Origin: Halopseudomonas aestusnigri
Lineage (GTDB): Bacteria; Pseudomonadota; Gammaproteobacteria; Pseudomonadales; Pseudomonadaceae
Length of the DNA: 64,000 nt
NCBI RefSeq assembly: GCF_002197985.1
Contig: NZ_NBYK01000010.1
Coordinates: 62,001-126,000 of the forward strand
Direction: 5' to 3'
This document shows, piece after piece, positions 1 through 9,671 of this stretch. Below the pieces are notes generated by a model. It saw only the letters and a program-made list of their open reading frames with translations, searched no databases and had not been told where the DNA came from. Positions within the stretch are counted from its first letter, which is position 1. Each line of letters starts with the position of its first letter. A program made the position numbers and the translations under genes.

Positions 1-702
1 CTCCTGAGGGATGATGTCGCCACCGGCATATTCGGCGTGGAAACCCAGCATCAGCGAATTGGGGAACGGCCAGCTCTGGCTGCCCAGGTACTCAAGGTTG
101 CTGACCTCAAGATTGACCTCTTCCTTCACCTCGCGGTGCAGGCATTGCTCTACCGACTCGCCCGGCTCGATAAAACCGGCCAGCGTACTGAAAAATCCGG
201 GAGGAAAATGCGGAGAACGGGCCAGCAGAATCTCACTGCCACGGGTGATCAGCACAATGATGCAAGGTGCCAGCTTGGGATACTCGCGCCGTTCACAGCG
301 CACGCACTCCATCGCCCGCTCCTCTTCACGCGGCTGCATGGGCTCGCCGCAGCAGCCGCAGAAACGGTGACTCTGATACCAGGCATTCAGTTGCTGGGCG
401 ACGCCCAACAGACGAAACAGCTGATCGTCGACCTGCCCGACCAGCGTGCGCAGTCCGTGCCAACTCAGGCCCGGCATGTCCAGGCTGTCGCTCAGGTGAA
501 TCAGCTCGCAGGCCCGACCGTCGACCAGACCAAGAGGCAAACGGTGGCTCACATCGCCAAAGTACAACGCCTGATCCGGGTCATGCAGCAAGCTGCCGTC
601 GTACATGGCAAATTGATTCTGATAAAACACCACGACCACGCCCTGCTGCTGCGCAGCAGCATCCAGGCGCGAGGCGGGTTGAAACACACGAAAGGATCTC
701 AT
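1..702 (-). CDS. nudC: NADH/NAD-capped RNA pyrophosphatase NudC (3' end outside window)
   Basis: Nudix hydrolase that cleaves NADH to NMNH and AMP and, in characterised homologues, removes NAD caps from RNA. The visible 234 codons hold a four-cysteine zinc site (FCGCCG and, 18 residues on, CVRC) followed by a Nudix box with GFIEPGESVE and REVKEEV. The family motif SQPWPFPxS appears as SQSWPFPNS, so the first proline is replaced by serine. The C-terminus is cut off by the window edge; about 40 residues are missing compared with the usual 275-280. The start ATG at 702 overlaps the stop of the upstream ChpA-like gene (ATGA), so the two are translationally coupled. The identification is strong. 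Confidence 0.93.
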   Translation of the reverse strand, partial: MRSFRVFQPASRLDAAAQQQGVVVVFYQNQFAMYDGSLLHDPDQALYFGDVSHRLPLGLVDGRACELIHLSDSLDMPGLSWHGLRTLVGQVDDQLFRLLGVAQQLNAWYQSHRFCGCCGEPMQPREEERAMECVRCERREYPKLAPCIIVLITRGSEILLARSPHFPPGFFSTLAGFIEPGESVEQCLHREVKEEVNLEVSNLEYLGSQSWPFPNSLMLGFHAEYAGGDIIPQE

Positions 703-2369
703 TCGGACGTATTCCCCGATACAGCGTATCCCAGTTCAGCCATGCTGTCCTCGGCCAGCGCCAGCACATCGCCTGAGGCTACCGTTGCACGCTCAGCTGA
801 CTCCAGATAGAACTCGATACTGGTCAAGGCATCGGCCAGCACCTCCAATTGGGCATCCGTCGGTACCTGCTTGCGCTCAAGCATGGTTTCACGGATGAAG
901 TTCGCTGCCATGCTGATAATTCTGGCGGCACGCCCCATGCCCAGGAACAGCAGACCGCCGCGAACCGTCTCCAGCGAGGGCGGCACGTTGAGCAAATGCA
1001 TGGCGTCGTTACCGGATTCCATGTACGCCGTGATGGACCGTTTCGCCAGTGCCAGGCCGGCTTGTGATTCCTCGATCAGAACGATGCGGGCCTCTTTCAG
1101 CTCCAGCGGTTCGGCAAACTCACCCTCGGCACCGGCAGCCGTATCGCCTGCAAAAGCCGAAGAGTCGAGTCGATTGACTGCTGTTTCAGCGCGCAACACC
1201 GCATCGGCGACCTGTTCCAGCACAGCAACGTCACCAGGCTGCCAACCGGCAAGACGACCGGAAATGGCGTGAATCGCCTCGGACTCGGCCTTGAGGTCAA
1301 GCATCGACAGCGTTTTCCACAGTCGCTCCAGTCCAGACGACAGGCTTTCCAGTGACTGTTCGGCATCCCCGGCATTGCGCGCCAACAGATCCAGCAGATC
1401 CTTCAGGGCGTTAACCTCTTCCCGCAACGCTTCGGCCACAGAGCGCATGACATCAATGCCGGGACCATGCAGCTTGGCAAAGGCGTCGTTCAACTCGTAT
1501 TCGGTAAAGCCGGGATCCGGCAACTGATAGGCCGTGCTCACTTCGGCGCAACGATCACAACCGGCATCGGCCAGTGCAACGAGAAACAACAGCTCGCGCA
1601 ACAGCCCTTCATTGAGTCGGTGCTCGGCGGCATTGAGCAGGGCTCCCCGAATTTCGCGATCCAGCAGCGCGAACAGGCGCTTGCGCGCGGGGGTCAGATT
1701 CAGCGGCGTTTGCTCAATGGCTTCCAGGGCCGCCCCGGCAACCCAGCACAGGGTCGCCATGCGTGAGGCAAGGCTGCCCTCAAAGCGTGCCAGCGCGCGC
1801 TGCATCAGCGGTACAGACGCCGCCAGCCCGTCATCGCGCAGCAACCCCAGCAGACCCAGTTGATACATCTGGCGCAGTCGGCCGGCGACCTTGGGTTCAA
1901 CGGGCCCGGTTGCACCCTTGCGGAACCCGGCTGGCAAGCCGGCCACCGGCAGCGGATAAAAATGACTGTCAGGCAACGCGGGGACACCCGGCCGGTGCTG
2001 ACGCATCTGATTGATCATCGGCAGCAGCAACTCGGGGCGTTCACGCCCCTGCTGGCGTGCCTGATCCAGATAGCGCTCCAGCAAAAACAGTGCATCGCAC
2101 AACGACGACAGCGGCTCATTGCGCTCTTCCCCGTCGTGAACGGGAATATCCATCGCCAGACTGATCATCTCGTCCAGCAGCAATGCAGCGCCCTTGAGCT
2201 CTATCAAGGCCAGGGTACCGCGCAACTGCTGAAGCCCTTCGATGGACTGCTGCAGCAGGCTGCCGTCCTGACGATCCTCGAGGAACTGCTGCAACAGGTT
2301 TTCCACTTCACCCATGCTGGCGAAGAGTTCGTCCCTGACAAGATCCAGTGAAGTGGTACCGGTCAACAT
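699..2369 (-). CDS. ChpA N-terminal-like protein with a histidine-less Hpt-type domain
   Basis: A 556-residue soluble, helix-rich protein. Its N-terminus resembles the first Hpt-like modules of the chemotaxis-type kinase ChpA: a stretch with LRGTLALIELKGAALLLDE takes the place of the usual HxxKG phosphorylation motif, and the histidine is absent. No CheA kinase, CheW or receiver domain follows, so it cannot be a kinase by itself. It lies between an enoyl-CoA isomerase gene and nudC on the minus strand, like PA1822 in P. aeruginosa as I recall. Homologues of this gene are often mislabelled as an iron transporter, but there are no membrane segments to support that. The role is unknown; a scaffold or phosphotransfer-derived regulator is possible. 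Confidence 0.7.
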   Translation of the reverse strand: MLTGTTSLDLVRDELFASMGEVENLLQQFLEDRQDGSLLQQSIEGLQQLRGTLALIELKGAALLLDEMISLAMDIPVHDGEERNEPLSSLCDALFLLERYLDQARQQGRERPELLLPMINQMRQHRPGVPALPDSHFYPLPVAGLPAGFRKGATGPVEPKVAGRLRQMYQLGLLGLLRDDGLAASVPLMQRALARFEGSLASRMATLCWVAGAALEAIEQTPLNLTPARKRLFALLDREIRGALLNAAEHRLNEGLLRELLFLVALADAGCDRCAEVSTAYQLPDPGFTEYELNDAFAKLHGPGIDVMRSVAEALREEVNALKDLLDLLARNAGDAEQSLESLSSGLERLWKTLSMLDLKAESEAIHAISGRLAGWQPGDVAVLEQVADAVLRAETAVNRLDSSAFAGDTAAGAEGEFAEPLELKEARIVLIEESQAGLALAKRSITAYMESGNDAMHLLNVPPSLETVRGGLLFLGMGRAARIISMAANFIRETMLERKQVPTDAQLEVLADALTSIEFYLESAERATVASGDVLALAEDSMAELGYAVSGNTSE

Positions 2370-2411
2370 GGCATTCAGTCTCCCACCATCCCTGCGTAGC
2401 GCGGTTGTCGA

Positions 2412-3224
2412 TCAGTCTGCAAACTCGGGCGTCTGCTTGCTCATATGCGCCATGACCGCAACCTTGAGGTCATCGGACTGCAGCATTGCGGCGTTCCAGG
2501 TCGCGATGTAGTTCAGGCCGTCTTCCACACTGTGGTCACGGGCAAAGCGGATCATTTCCTTGGTGCCACGAATAGCGAGCGGCGACTTGGAAGCAATTTC
2601 CTGGGCCAGCTCCATGACACCCGCCATCAGCTGGACGTGATCGCTCCAGGTACGATTGACCAGGCCGATACGCGCCGCCTCATGCCCATCGACGAAGCGA
2701 CCGGTATAGGCCAGCTCCCGCATCATGCCATCGCTGATAAGACGCGGCAAACGCTGAAGGGTGCCGACGTCTGCGGCCATCCCCATATCGATTTCCTTGA
2801 TCGAGAAACTGGCGTCCTCGGTGCTGTAACGCATATCGCAGGCGGAGATCAGGTCAATCGCCCCACCGATGCAGTAGCCGTGAATAGCGGCGATGACCGG
2901 CTTGCGGCAGCTATCGATCACGTTGAAGGACTCTTGCAACTGCAGCACGTTGCGACGAATGGCCTCTGCCTTGCGACCGATGTCCTTGTCCATGCCACTT
3001 GAGGCTTCGGCAAGCATCTGCAGGTCGATCCCCGCAGAGAAGTGTTTGCCCGCTCCGGATATCACAGCACAACGAACCTCGGGGGTTTCATCAACCCACT
3101 TGAAAACGTCGATGATCTCCAGCCAGAACGCGCGGTTCATGGCATTGATCTTCTCCGGGCGGTTGATCTGGATGTGGGCGACCTTGCCAACTTGCTCAAC
3201 CAGCAGCGTCTCGTATTGCGACAT
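2412..3224 (-). CDS. Enoyl-CoA hydratase/isomerase, ECH1 (dienoyl-CoA isomerase) type
   Basis: Crotonase-fold enzyme of 270 residues. The core ISACDMRYSTEDASFSIKE followed by IDMGMAADVGTLQRLP matches the delta3,5-delta2,4-dienoyl-CoA isomerase ECH1, including the Asp/Glu/Asp set (SACD, KEID, AADVG). It would shift double bonds during beta-oxidation of unsaturated fatty acids. I chose the ATG at 3224 (MSQYETLLV), which has an AAAAAGG ribosome binding site; the frame stays open to 3290, but the extra 22 residues are basic and unlike the family. It is the first gene of a probable operon with the ChpA-like gene and nudC (42 bp gap). Confidence 0.88.
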   Translation of the reverse strand: MSQYETLLVEQVGKVAHIQINRPEKINAMNRAFWLEIIDVFKWVDETPEVRCAVISGAGKHFSAGIDLQMLAEASSGMDKDIGRKAEAIRRNVLQLQESFNVIDSCRKPVIAAIHGYCIGGAIDLISACDMRYSTEDASFSIKEIDMGMAADVGTLQRLPRLISDGMMRELAYTGRFVDGHEAARIGLVNRTWSDHVQLMAGVMELAQEIASKSPLAIRGTKEMIRFARDHSVEDGLNYIATWNAAMLQSDDLKVAVMAHMSKQTPEFAD

Positions 3225-3573
3225 ATACGGCCTTTTTCTTGTAGGTAACAACCGGCACCTGACACGAATCCGATTCGAATCAAATACCACCTTGGACTAT
3301 TTGCATTGGCATGACTATATCAAGCTGACACTCAAACTCCATAACCAATTACTCAGCAAGCTCGCCTAAGATACTGAAAATGCGACGCGCTTGGACTACC
3401 AGGCAGCTTCCAAAGTAGGGCAAACAAAGACCTGCGTCGGGGCAGCCATGAAGGAAGCAGTAGTTTATGCTTGCCTCGGGTCAGCGAGAGCATGTCGAAC
3501 AGCCCCCTTGCCGGAACGGCAGGCAAGGGGGCTGTTCGACACACTTTCCCCCAATAGAAACAGGACCTTCACC
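3225..3573. other. Intergenic region between divergent ech and nhaB
   Basis: About 350 bp without a convincing gene. It must hold the promoters of the divergent isomerase and nhaB genes. A run with CGAATCCGATTCGAATC near 3266-3282 contains the small palindrome GATTCGAATC and could be an operator. A very long perfect hairpin (3493-3541) lies 33 bp before the nhaB start. The open frame running from 3391 into nhaB is not supported by a ribosome binding site and reads through the hairpin. Confidence 0.6.
3493..3541. repeat. Perfect 20-bp inverted repeat upstream of nhaB
   Basis: Left arm 3493-3512 (TGTCGAACAGCCCCCTTGCC) and right arm 3522-3541 are exact reverse complements, separated by a 9-base loop. 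No T-run follows on the plus strand, so it is not a textbook terminator. It sits in the nhaB leader or promoter region and could be a REP-like element or an attenuating RNA hairpin. Confidence 0.85.
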
Positions 3574-5067
3574 ATGTCTGAAGCCATGTTGCCGGCGCTG
3601 GCGCACAACTTTCTGGGCCAGGCGCCCGGCTGGTACAAGCGCACCATCATTGCCTTCCTGCTGCTCAACCCCCTCGCAATGTGGCTGCTGGGCCCTTACA
3701 TAACCGGCTGGCTGCTGATCATCGAGTTCATCTTCACCCTGGCCATGGCGCTTAAATGCTACCCGCTGCTGCCCGGCGGCCTGCTCGCACTGGAAGCCCT
3801 GGCCATCGGCATGACCTCACCGGAAGCCCTCTACAAGGAGGTGCTCGGAAATTTCCCGGTGATTCTGCTGCTGATGTTCATGGTCGCCGGCATCTACTTC
3901 ATGAAGGACCTGCTGCTGCTGACCTTCACCAAGCTGATCCTTGGGGTGCGCTCCAAATCGACCCTTGCGCTGCTGTTCAGTCTGGTCGCCGCAGTGCTTT
4001 CGGCCTTCCTTGACGCACTCACGGTAACCGCAGTGATCATCACCGTCGCTGTCGGCTTTTACGGTGTGTATCACAAGGTGGCCTCAGCCGGCCCGAGCGA
4101 AGGCGCCAGCGTTGACCCCGACGAAAACCCGCTGCACCGCGAGCACCTGGAAGAGTTCCGTGCCTTTCTGCGCAGTCTGCTGATGCACGGCGCGGTCGGC
4201 ACTGCCCTGGGCGGTGTGTGCACGCTGGTCGGCGAGCCTCAGAACCTGCTGATCGCAGGTGTTGCCGGCTGGGACTTTATTCAGTTCTTCACCCTGATGG
4301 CCCCGGTCAGCATGCCGGTGCTGGCCGCCGGCCTGCTGACCTGCCTGCTGCTGGAGAAAACCAGCTGGTTCGGTTACGGCGCACGCCTGCCGCGCCCGGT
4401 TCGCAGGGTGCTTGAGGACTTTGCCGCCGCCGAGCAGGCCAAGCGCCGGGCGCCGCAAAAAGCCGCCCTGCTGATTCAGGCCATCGCTGCCGTGCTGCTG
4501 GTCATTGGCCTGGCACTGCACCTGGCTGAAGTCGGCTTTATCGGTCTGATGGTGATCATCCTGATTGCCTCGTTCAACGGCATCATTGACGAACACCAGA
4601 TCGGCAAATCCTTCCAGGAAGCCCTGCCGTTCACCTCGCTGCTGGTCGTGTTCTTTGCCATCGTGGCGGTGATCCACGAGCAGCACCTGTTCAGCCCGAT
4701 CATCCACGCGGTACTGGCATTGCCACCCGAGCAACAGCCCAGCATGTTCTTTATCGCCAACGGTGTACTGTCGATGATCAGCGATAACGTGTTTGTGGCC
4801 ACCGTCTACATCAGCGAGGTCAAACAGAGTCTGGATGCGGGTGAAATCACCCGCGCACAATTCGAGCAACTGGCAATCGCCATCAACACCGGCACCAATT
4901 TGCCGAGTGTTGCCACCCCGAACGGCCAGGCCGCCTTCCTGTTCCTGCTGACCTCGGCGATCGCGCCGCTGGTGCGTCTGTCCTATGGCCGCATGGTATT
5001 CATGGCCCTGCCCTACACCCTGGTGCTGGGCGGAGTCGGCCTGATTGCCGTCACCTGGTGGCTGTAG
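3574..5067 (+). CDS. nhaB: Na+/H+ antiporter NhaB
   Basis: Inner-membrane electrogenic sodium/proton antiporter of 497 residues, close to the usual 500. It begins [20 protein letters not shown], the typical NhaB N-terminus, and has about a dozen hydrophobic segments, including the [19 protein letters not shown] region and the [18 protein letters not shown] stretch conserved in the family. It exports Na+ (or Li+) and helps pH homeostasis. The start is chosen for family agreement; upstream codons in the same frame cross a palindromic repeat. It stands alone, convergent with dnaQ, with a strong terminator at 5072-5106. Confidence 0.95.
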   Translation: MSEAMLPALAHNFLGQAPGWYKRTIIAFLLLNPLAMWLLGPYITGWLLIIEFIFTLAMALKCYPLLPGGLLALEALAIGMTSPEALYKEVLGNFPVILLLMFMVAGIYFMKDLLLLTFTKLILGVRSKSTLALLFSLVAAVLSAFLDALTVTAVIITVAVGFYGVYHKVASAGPSEGASVDPDENPLHREHLEEFRAFLRSLLMHGAVGTALGGVCTLVGEPQNLLIAGVAGWDFIQFFTLMAPVSMPVLAAGLLTCLLLEKTSWFGYGARLPRPVRRVLEDFAAAEQAKRRAPQKAALLIQAIAAVLLVIGLALHLAEVGFIGLMVIILIASFNGIIDEHQIGKSFQEALPFTSLLVVFFAIVAVIHEQHLFSPIIHAVLALPPEQQPSMFFIANGVLSMISDNVFVATVYISEVKQSLDAGEITRAQFEQLAIAINTGTNLPSVATPNGQAAFLFLLTSAIAPLVRLSYGRMVFMALPYTLVLGGVGLIAVTWWL

Positions 5068-5071
5068 AAAC

Positions 5072-5106
5072 AAGAATGCCCCGCTGACATCAGCGGGGCA
5101 TTCTTT
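5072..5106 (+). terminator. Rho-independent terminator, nhaB
   Basis: A perfect 16-bp stem (5072-5087 with 5090-5105), a two-base spacer and a short T-run. The A-rich left flank means it can also serve the convergent dnaQ operon, which ends at 5127. Confidence 0.9.
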
Positions 5107-5126
5107 TACGTCAGCACTTACTCAGC

Positions 5127-5852
5127 TCACTGCTCGGGCGCACCGCGCCACAGGGCAAACCCCGCCGACTTCTCGACCGCCGCCAGGCGCTGATCATGGG
5201 CCTCCAGCTCTTCGGCGCTGGCACGCAGAACCCGCAGCTGTTCGCGCAGAGCAGGGTCTATCCGCCGAATCGCGCTCACCGAGCTGCCATCCCCACCCTC
5301 ACCCTGACCGTGCGCTGCCAGCGACAGCGCCGTCTGGCCACCGGTCATGGTCAGGTAGACGTCGGCAAGAATCTCGGCGTCGAGCAAGGCGCCGTGCAGC
5401 TCGCGCTGCGAGTTGTCTACCCCGTAGCGCTTGCACAGCGCATCCAGGCTGTTGCGCTGACCGGGGTGTTTCTCCCGCGCCATGGCCAGGGTGTCGAGTA
5501 CGCTGCAGTGATCGGCAATCAGGCCATGCCCGCGATTGAGGCGGGTCAGCTCGCTGTCCAGAAAGCCGACGTCAAACGCGGCGTTATGGATGACCAGCCG
5601 CGCGCCGCTGATAAAGTTCATGAAATCATCGGCGATATCGGCAAACACCGGCTTGTCGGCGAGAAACTCCAGCGAAATCCCGTGAACGGCCTGCGCGCCT
5701 TCGTCAATCTCACGCTGCGGATTGATATAAACGTGGTAGTGACGGCCGGTCAGGCGTCGATCAATGACCTCGACACAGCCGATCTCGATGATCCGGTGAC
5801 CTTCCTTGTGCTCGATACCCGTCGTTTCGGTATCCAGAACCACTTCACGCAT
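5127..5852 (-). CDS. dnaQ: DNA polymerase III epsilon subunit (3'-5' proofreading exonuclease)
   Basis: Proofreading subunit of the replicative polymerase, 241 residues. Exo I motif DTETTG (residues 7-12), Exo II around HNAAFDVGFLDSEL, and Exo III HGALLDAEILADVYL supply the four metal-binding acidic residues and the general-base histidine. QTALSL shortly after Exo III matches the beta-clamp binding motif of epsilon. The C-terminal tail should bind the alpha subunit. It is the last gene of a tight operon: the ATG follows the rnhA stop after two bases. Confidence 0.96.
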   Translation of the reverse strand: MREVVLDTETTGIEHKEGHRIIEIGCVEVIDRRLTGRHYHVYINPQREIDEGAQAVHGISLEFLADKPVFADIADDFMNFISGARLVIHNAAFDVGFLDSELTRLNRGHGLIADHCSVLDTLAMAREKHPGQRNSLDALCKRYGVDNSQRELHGALLDAEILADVYLTMTGGQTALSLAAHGQGEGGDGSSVSAIRRIDPALREQLRVLRASAEELEAHDQRLAAVEKSAGFALWRGAPEQ

Positions 5853-5854
5853 GC

Positions 5855-6307
5855 TCAGCCCTTCCGTTCTTTCAACACGTGTTCAACACCGAGGTTGGCC
5901 AACTGGTCGGCCAGCTCGTTTTCCGGGTGGCCGGTATGACCGCGCACCCAACGCCACTCAATCTCATGCTGACTGACCAGCGCATCGAGCTGCTGCCAGA
6001 GATCCACATTCTTGACCGGCTGCTTGCTGGCGGTCTGCCAGTTGCGCTTCTTCCAGTTGGGCATCCACTCGCGGACCCCTTTCATGACGTACTGCGAGTC
6101 GGTGGTCAACACCACCGAAGCCGGACGCTTGAGCGCCTCCAGTCCGCGAATGGCAGCCGTCAGCTCCATGCGGTTATTGGTGGTCTCCGGCTCACCGCCG
6201 TACAGGCGCTTCTCGTGCGGCCCCAGCCGCAGCAGCACGCCCCAGCCGCCGGGGCCGGGATTACCCTTGCATGCCCCGTCGGTATAGATCTCGATTGCTT
6301 GACTCAT
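5855..6307 (-). CDS. rnhA: Ribonuclease HI
   Basis: Degrades the RNA strand of RNA-DNA hybrids, removing R-loops and primers. 150 residues, the normal length. The catalytic acids are visible: [14 protein letters not shown] (Asp 9), NRMELTAAI (Glu), TTDSQYV (Asp) and NELADQLAN (Asp), plus the GHTGHPEN loop with the mobile histidine. Its start overlaps the stop of the upstream methyltransferase gene by four bases, and dnaQ follows at once, giving the rnhA-dnaQ pair usual in pseudomonads. Confidence 0.97.
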   Translation of the reverse strand: MSQAIEIYTDGACKGNPGPGGWGVLLRLGPHEKRLYGGEPETTNNRMELTAAIRGLEALKRPASVVLTTDSQYVMKGVREWMPNWKKRNWQTASKQPVKNVDLWQQLDALVSQHEIEWRWVRGHTGHPENELADQLANLGVEHVLKERKG

Positions 6308-7077
6308 CTACCTTCCCGTTTGTGCGCCCGCCGGCTGCCCGCTGCCAGAGGGGGCATCGTCAACGCCGGAAACACCCGCCCGCGCTCACGCTGCGGCGTT
6401 ATTCCAAGCATCTGGCGCCGCGCCAGCAGACAATAGAAACCGCCCCCCGGCAGACAGCGACGCTGCCCCAGCGACTCCATGAAATCGAGACGTTGTAACC
6501 AGGTGGAGGATGCGAGCGGCGGACGATAGCACCCATCGATGCGTTTCTCCACCGCAAAGCCGAGCAGCTCCAGCCAATCGACCAGCCGGGCCGGACTGAC
6601 GAACCCCGCCTCGCCAAACCAACTGCGGCCAAAATAGTGCTGCCAGCCCCAGGTACTCATCGGATTGAAGCCAAAGATCAGCAGATGACCGCCGGCACGC
6701 ACCGCCTGACTTGCCTCGCGCAGCAACGCCCGGGGCGACAGACTGAAATCCAACCCGTGATGCAGCACCACCACATCCAGGGCCTGCGGCGCAAACGGCC
6801 AGCAGGCCTCATCCACCGCGATACTCTCGCCCTGGCTGAGCATATCCAGATGCCAGCAGTGACGCAGCACCTTGACCTCCGGTGCCAACAGGCCCGGGGC
6901 CAGGCCGTACTGAACCAGATGCTGCCCAAAGCAATTGGGCAGCAACTCGCGCTGCGCGCTGCACTCGGCCTGCAACAGCATGCGTCCGGCCGGCTGCTCC
7001 AGCCATTGCCGTGCCTCCTGCAGCAGACGCAACATGTCCGCCTGACTGATCGAGCGCCTGGCTTCGCTGATCTCCAT
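6304..7077 (-). CDS. SAM-dependent methyltransferase-like protein (methyltransferase 11 family)
   Basis: A 257-residue protein with the downstream half of a class I methyltransferase fold: a [16 protein letters not shown] strand, then [20 protein letters not shown] and a short YFGRSWFGE stretch. The glycine-rich SAM loop at motif I is not recognisable, which is common for this Pseudomonas family (like PA1814). Substrate unknown. It is the first gene of the operon with rnhA and dnaQ and is divergent from gloB, with 71 bp between the starts. Confidence 0.75.
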   Translation of the reverse strand: MEISEARRSISQADMLRLLQEARQWLEQPAGRMLLQAECSAQRELLPNCFGQHLVQYGLAPGLLAPEVKVLRHCWHLDMLSQGESIAVDEACWPFAPQALDVVVLHHGLDFSLSPRALLREASQAVRAGGHLLIFGFNPMSTWGWQHYFGRSWFGEAGFVSPARLVDWLELLGFAVEKRIDGCYRPPLASSTWLQRLDFMESLGQRRCLPGGGFYCLLARRQMLGITPQRERGRVFPALTMPPLAAGSRRAHKREGR

Positions 7078-7148
7078 TACCTCTCCACGGTACTTGCCAT
7101 CGACACAATTCGCTAAGATAGCTCTACACGTTAAGGAAAAGCTGCCTC

Positions 7149-7928
7149 ATGTCCACCTTTATCGCGCTACCCGCTTTCAATGACAACTACATCTGGCTGC
7201 TGGTCGACGAACAACGCCAACAGGTTGCCGCCGTCGATCCCGGTGACGCCAAGCCGGTCATCGCCTGGCTGGGCCGCCACCCGGAATACAGCCTGAGCCA
7301 TGTACTGGTCACCCATCACCATCCTGACCACGTCGGCGGCATCAACGCACTCAAGGCCGGCACCGAATGCAAGGTCTGGGGCCCCGCCGCCGAAACCATC
7401 CCCGGCCGTGATCGCGCCCTGAACGACGGCGACCGCGTTACCCTGTTCGGCCACACACTCGAGGTGATCGGCGTACCCGGCCATACCCTCGGCCACATTG
7501 CCTTCTTCTGCGACAATACAGGTGACCCCTGGCTGCTCAGTGGTGACACCCTGTTCGCGGGGGGCTGCGGCAGGCTGTTCGAGGGCACCGCCGAGCAAAT
7601 GCACCAGTCGCTGTCGCGTCTCGCTGCACTGCCCGACAACACCCGCATTTACTGCGCCCATGAATACACCCAGTCCAATCTGCGCTTTGCCCGCGCGGTC
7701 GAGCCCGACAACACCGATATCAAGATTCGACTGGAGGTCGTGGATGACCTGCGCGCGGCCGGTCGCATGACACTGCCAACCGACCTGGCACTGGAAAAAC
7801 GCACCAACCCCTTCCTGCGCTCTGCCTGCGACGCTGTGACGCAAGCGGCCAGCCAGCAGACCGGCGCAGCCGTGGCACCCGGGGTTGAGACGTTCGCCGC
7901 AATTCGGGCCTGGAAAGACCGCTTCTGA
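7149..7928 (+). CDS. gloB: Hydroxyacylglutathione hydrolase (glyoxalase II)
   Basis: Hydrolyses S-D-lactoylglutathione to D-lactate and glutathione, the second step of methylglyoxal detoxification in the cytosol. 259 residues, the family's normal length. The metallo-beta-lactamase signature [10 protein letters not shown] (about residues 57-66) binds the two metals; [12 protein letters not shown] and CAHEYT supply the bridging Asp and the later His; the C-terminal KRTNPFLR is the glutathione-binding region of glyoxalase II. It is divergent from the methyltransferase-rnhA-dnaQ operon. Confidence 0.96.
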   Translation: MSTFIALPAFNDNYIWLLVDEQRQQVAAVDPGDAKPVIAWLGRHPEYSLSHVLVTHHHPDHVGGINALKAGTECKVWGPAAETIPGRDRALNDGDRVTLFGHTLEVIGVPGHTLGHIAFFCDNTGDPWLLSGDTLFAGGCGRLFEGTAEQMHQSLSRLAALPDNTRIYCAHEYTQSNLRFARAVEPDNTDIKIRLEVVDDLRAAGRMTLPTDLALEKRTNPFLRSACDAVTQAASQQTGAAVAPGVETFAAIRAWKDRF

Positions 7929-7939
7929 CCGAAGGCGCC

Positions 7940-7968
7940 TTGACCCTCCCCCGACTGGTCCATAGAAT
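7940..7968 (+). promoter_or_regulatory. Sigma-70 type promoter for mltD
   Basis: TTGACC (7940-7945), a 17-bp spacer and TAGAAT (7963-7968), ending 23 bases before the mltD ATG. Five of six bases match the consensus in each hexamer. Confidence 0.6.
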
Positions 7969-7991
7969 CGACCTCATTTTGGGGGTCGTTC

Positions 7992-9554
7992 ATGCGTCGT
8001 GTGGTATCTGCCATCTTGCCCAGAGTGCTGTCAGCAGCGTCCCTCGGTGGTCTGCTGCTGATTGCCGGCTGTCAGACCACCGACCACAGCGGACTGAGCC
8101 AGAGCGAAGCCGATTACCGCTCACCGGTCACAGAACGCACAGCATCCCCATTCCGCACGCCCAGCGCACAAGCCGCCGCATCGCAAGCCGTACAGACCAA
8201 ACCGCATACCCTGTGGGGGCGTATTCGAGCCGGTTTCAGCCTTGACCCGGCGACCATCGACAACCCCCGAATCGACCAGCAGCGCATCGCCTTCGCCAAC
8301 CAGTCACGCTACTTCGAGCTGACCTCCGCGCGAGCGCAGCGTTACCTCTATTACGTTGTCGAGCAGCTGGAAAGCCGCGACATGCCGCAGGAGCTGGCAC
8401 TGCTGCCATTCATCGAAAGTGCCTATAATCCGCAGGCCATCTCCAGCGCCCAGGCCGCCGGCCTGTGGCAGTTCATTCCGTCCACCGGACGCAACTTCTC
8501 GCTGCGTCAGGACTGGTGGTACGACGGTCGCCGCGACGTAACCGCCTCCACCCAGGCAGCGCTTGATTACCTCAGCCTGCTGCACGACTACTTCGATGGC
8601 GACTGGCTGCTCGCACTGGCCGCCTACAACTGCGGCGAAGGCTGCGTGGGCCGTGCGATCAAGCGCAACGAAGCGCTCGGCCTGCCAACCGACTACTGGA
8701 ATCTGCAGCTGCCGCGCGAAACCATGAACTACGTGCCCAAGCTGCTGGCTCTGGCGCAGATCGTCGACAGCCCGACCGCCTACGGCACCGTGCTGCCAAG
8801 CCTGGCCAACGAACCCTATTTCGCCGAGGTTACCCTCGATCAGCAGATCGACCTGCGCAAGGTCGCGGAGCTGGCCGACGTCTCCACCGACGAGCTGCTG
8901 AGCCTGAACCCCGCGTTCAACCAGCGGGTCACCGCGCCCAACGCCGAATACCAGTTGCTGATTCCGGTCGACCGGGTCGACCAGTTCACCGAAGCGCTTG
9001 CCGAGCTGCCGGACGATGAGCGCATCAATTACCGGCACTATCGCGTTCGCAGTGGCGACACCCTCTCGCAGATTGCCCGTCGTCACCAGCTGACCGTCAG
9101 CGCTATCCGCGACGTCAACGACATCAACGGCAGCCTGCTGCGCGTCGGCCAGACCCTGATGCTGCCCCAGTTCAATGATGCCCCCGTCAGCGAACCGGTC
9201 AGCAGCCAGCGTATCGCCGGCGTCGAGCAGCTGCGCTACCGGGTAAAGCCAGGCGACAACCTGTGGAGCATCGCCCGCAGCCATGGCACTACCGTCAACC
9301 GCATCAAGCGCGACAACAATCTGCAGAACAACGCCCTGACCGTCGGTCACACCTTGATGCTGGCGTCGGCAGCACAGACGCAGGCCCAACCCGCCACAGC
9401 CAATGGACGGCGCATTGCCTATACCGTCAAGTCGGGCGACTCGCTGTACACCATCGCCCAGCGCTTCAATGTCAACGTCGAGCGGATTCGCGACTGGAAC
9501 CAGCTTGGCCGCTACCTGCAGCCGGGCCAGCAGTTGACCCTGTTCGTCCCTTGA
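7992..9554 (+). CDS. mltD: Membrane-bound lytic murein transglycosylase D with three LysM domains
   Basis: A 520-residue outer-membrane lipoprotein that cleaves peptidoglycan glycan strands with formation of 1,6-anhydroMurNAc. Lipobox LLIAGC puts the lipidated Cys at residue 27. The GH23 SLT domain has the catalytic Glu in LLPFIESAYNPQAIS, followed by the AAGLWQFIPSTG and AALAAYNCG motifs. Three LysM peptidoglycan-binding repeats follow, beginning HYRVRSGDTL, LRYRVKPGDNL and IAYTVKSGDSL, the last ending at the C-terminus. A well-matched sigma-70 promoter lies just upstream. It sits between gloB and the npp importer, as in P. aeruginosa. Confidence 0.95.
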   Translation: MRRVVSAILPRVLSAASLGGLLLIAGCQTTDHSGLSQSEADYRSPVTERTASPFRTPSAQAAASQAVQTKPHTLWGRIRAGFSLDPATIDNPRIDQQRIAFANQSRYFELTSARAQRYLYYVVEQLESRDMPQELALLPFIESAYNPQAISSAQAAGLWQFIPSTGRNFSLRQDWWYDGRRDVTASTQAALDYLSLLHDYFDGDWLLALAAYNCGEGCVGRAIKRNEALGLPTDYWNLQLPRETMNYVPKLLALAQIVDSPTAYGTVLPSLANEPYFAEVTLDQQIDLRKVAELADVSTDELLSLNPAFNQRVTAPNAEYQLLIPVDRVDQFTEALAELPDDERINYRHYRVRSGDTLSQIARRHQLTVSAIRDVNDINGSLLRVGQTLMLPQFNDAPVSEPVSSQRIAGVEQLRYRVKPGDNLWSIARSHGTTVNRIKRDNNLQNNALTVGHTLMLASAAQTQAQPATANGRRIAYTVKSGDSLYTIAQRFNVNVERIRDWNQLGRYLQPGQQLTLFVP

Positions 9555-9671
9555 GCCGTCGGGCTTCCGCCCGGCTGCATCAGCATGGTAGCGTTGGCAC
9601 ATTGCTGACGGCTGCCGCTGATTCAAATGCGCCAGCCGTTATCCCACGGCCCTACCACCGCGCGGAAATCC

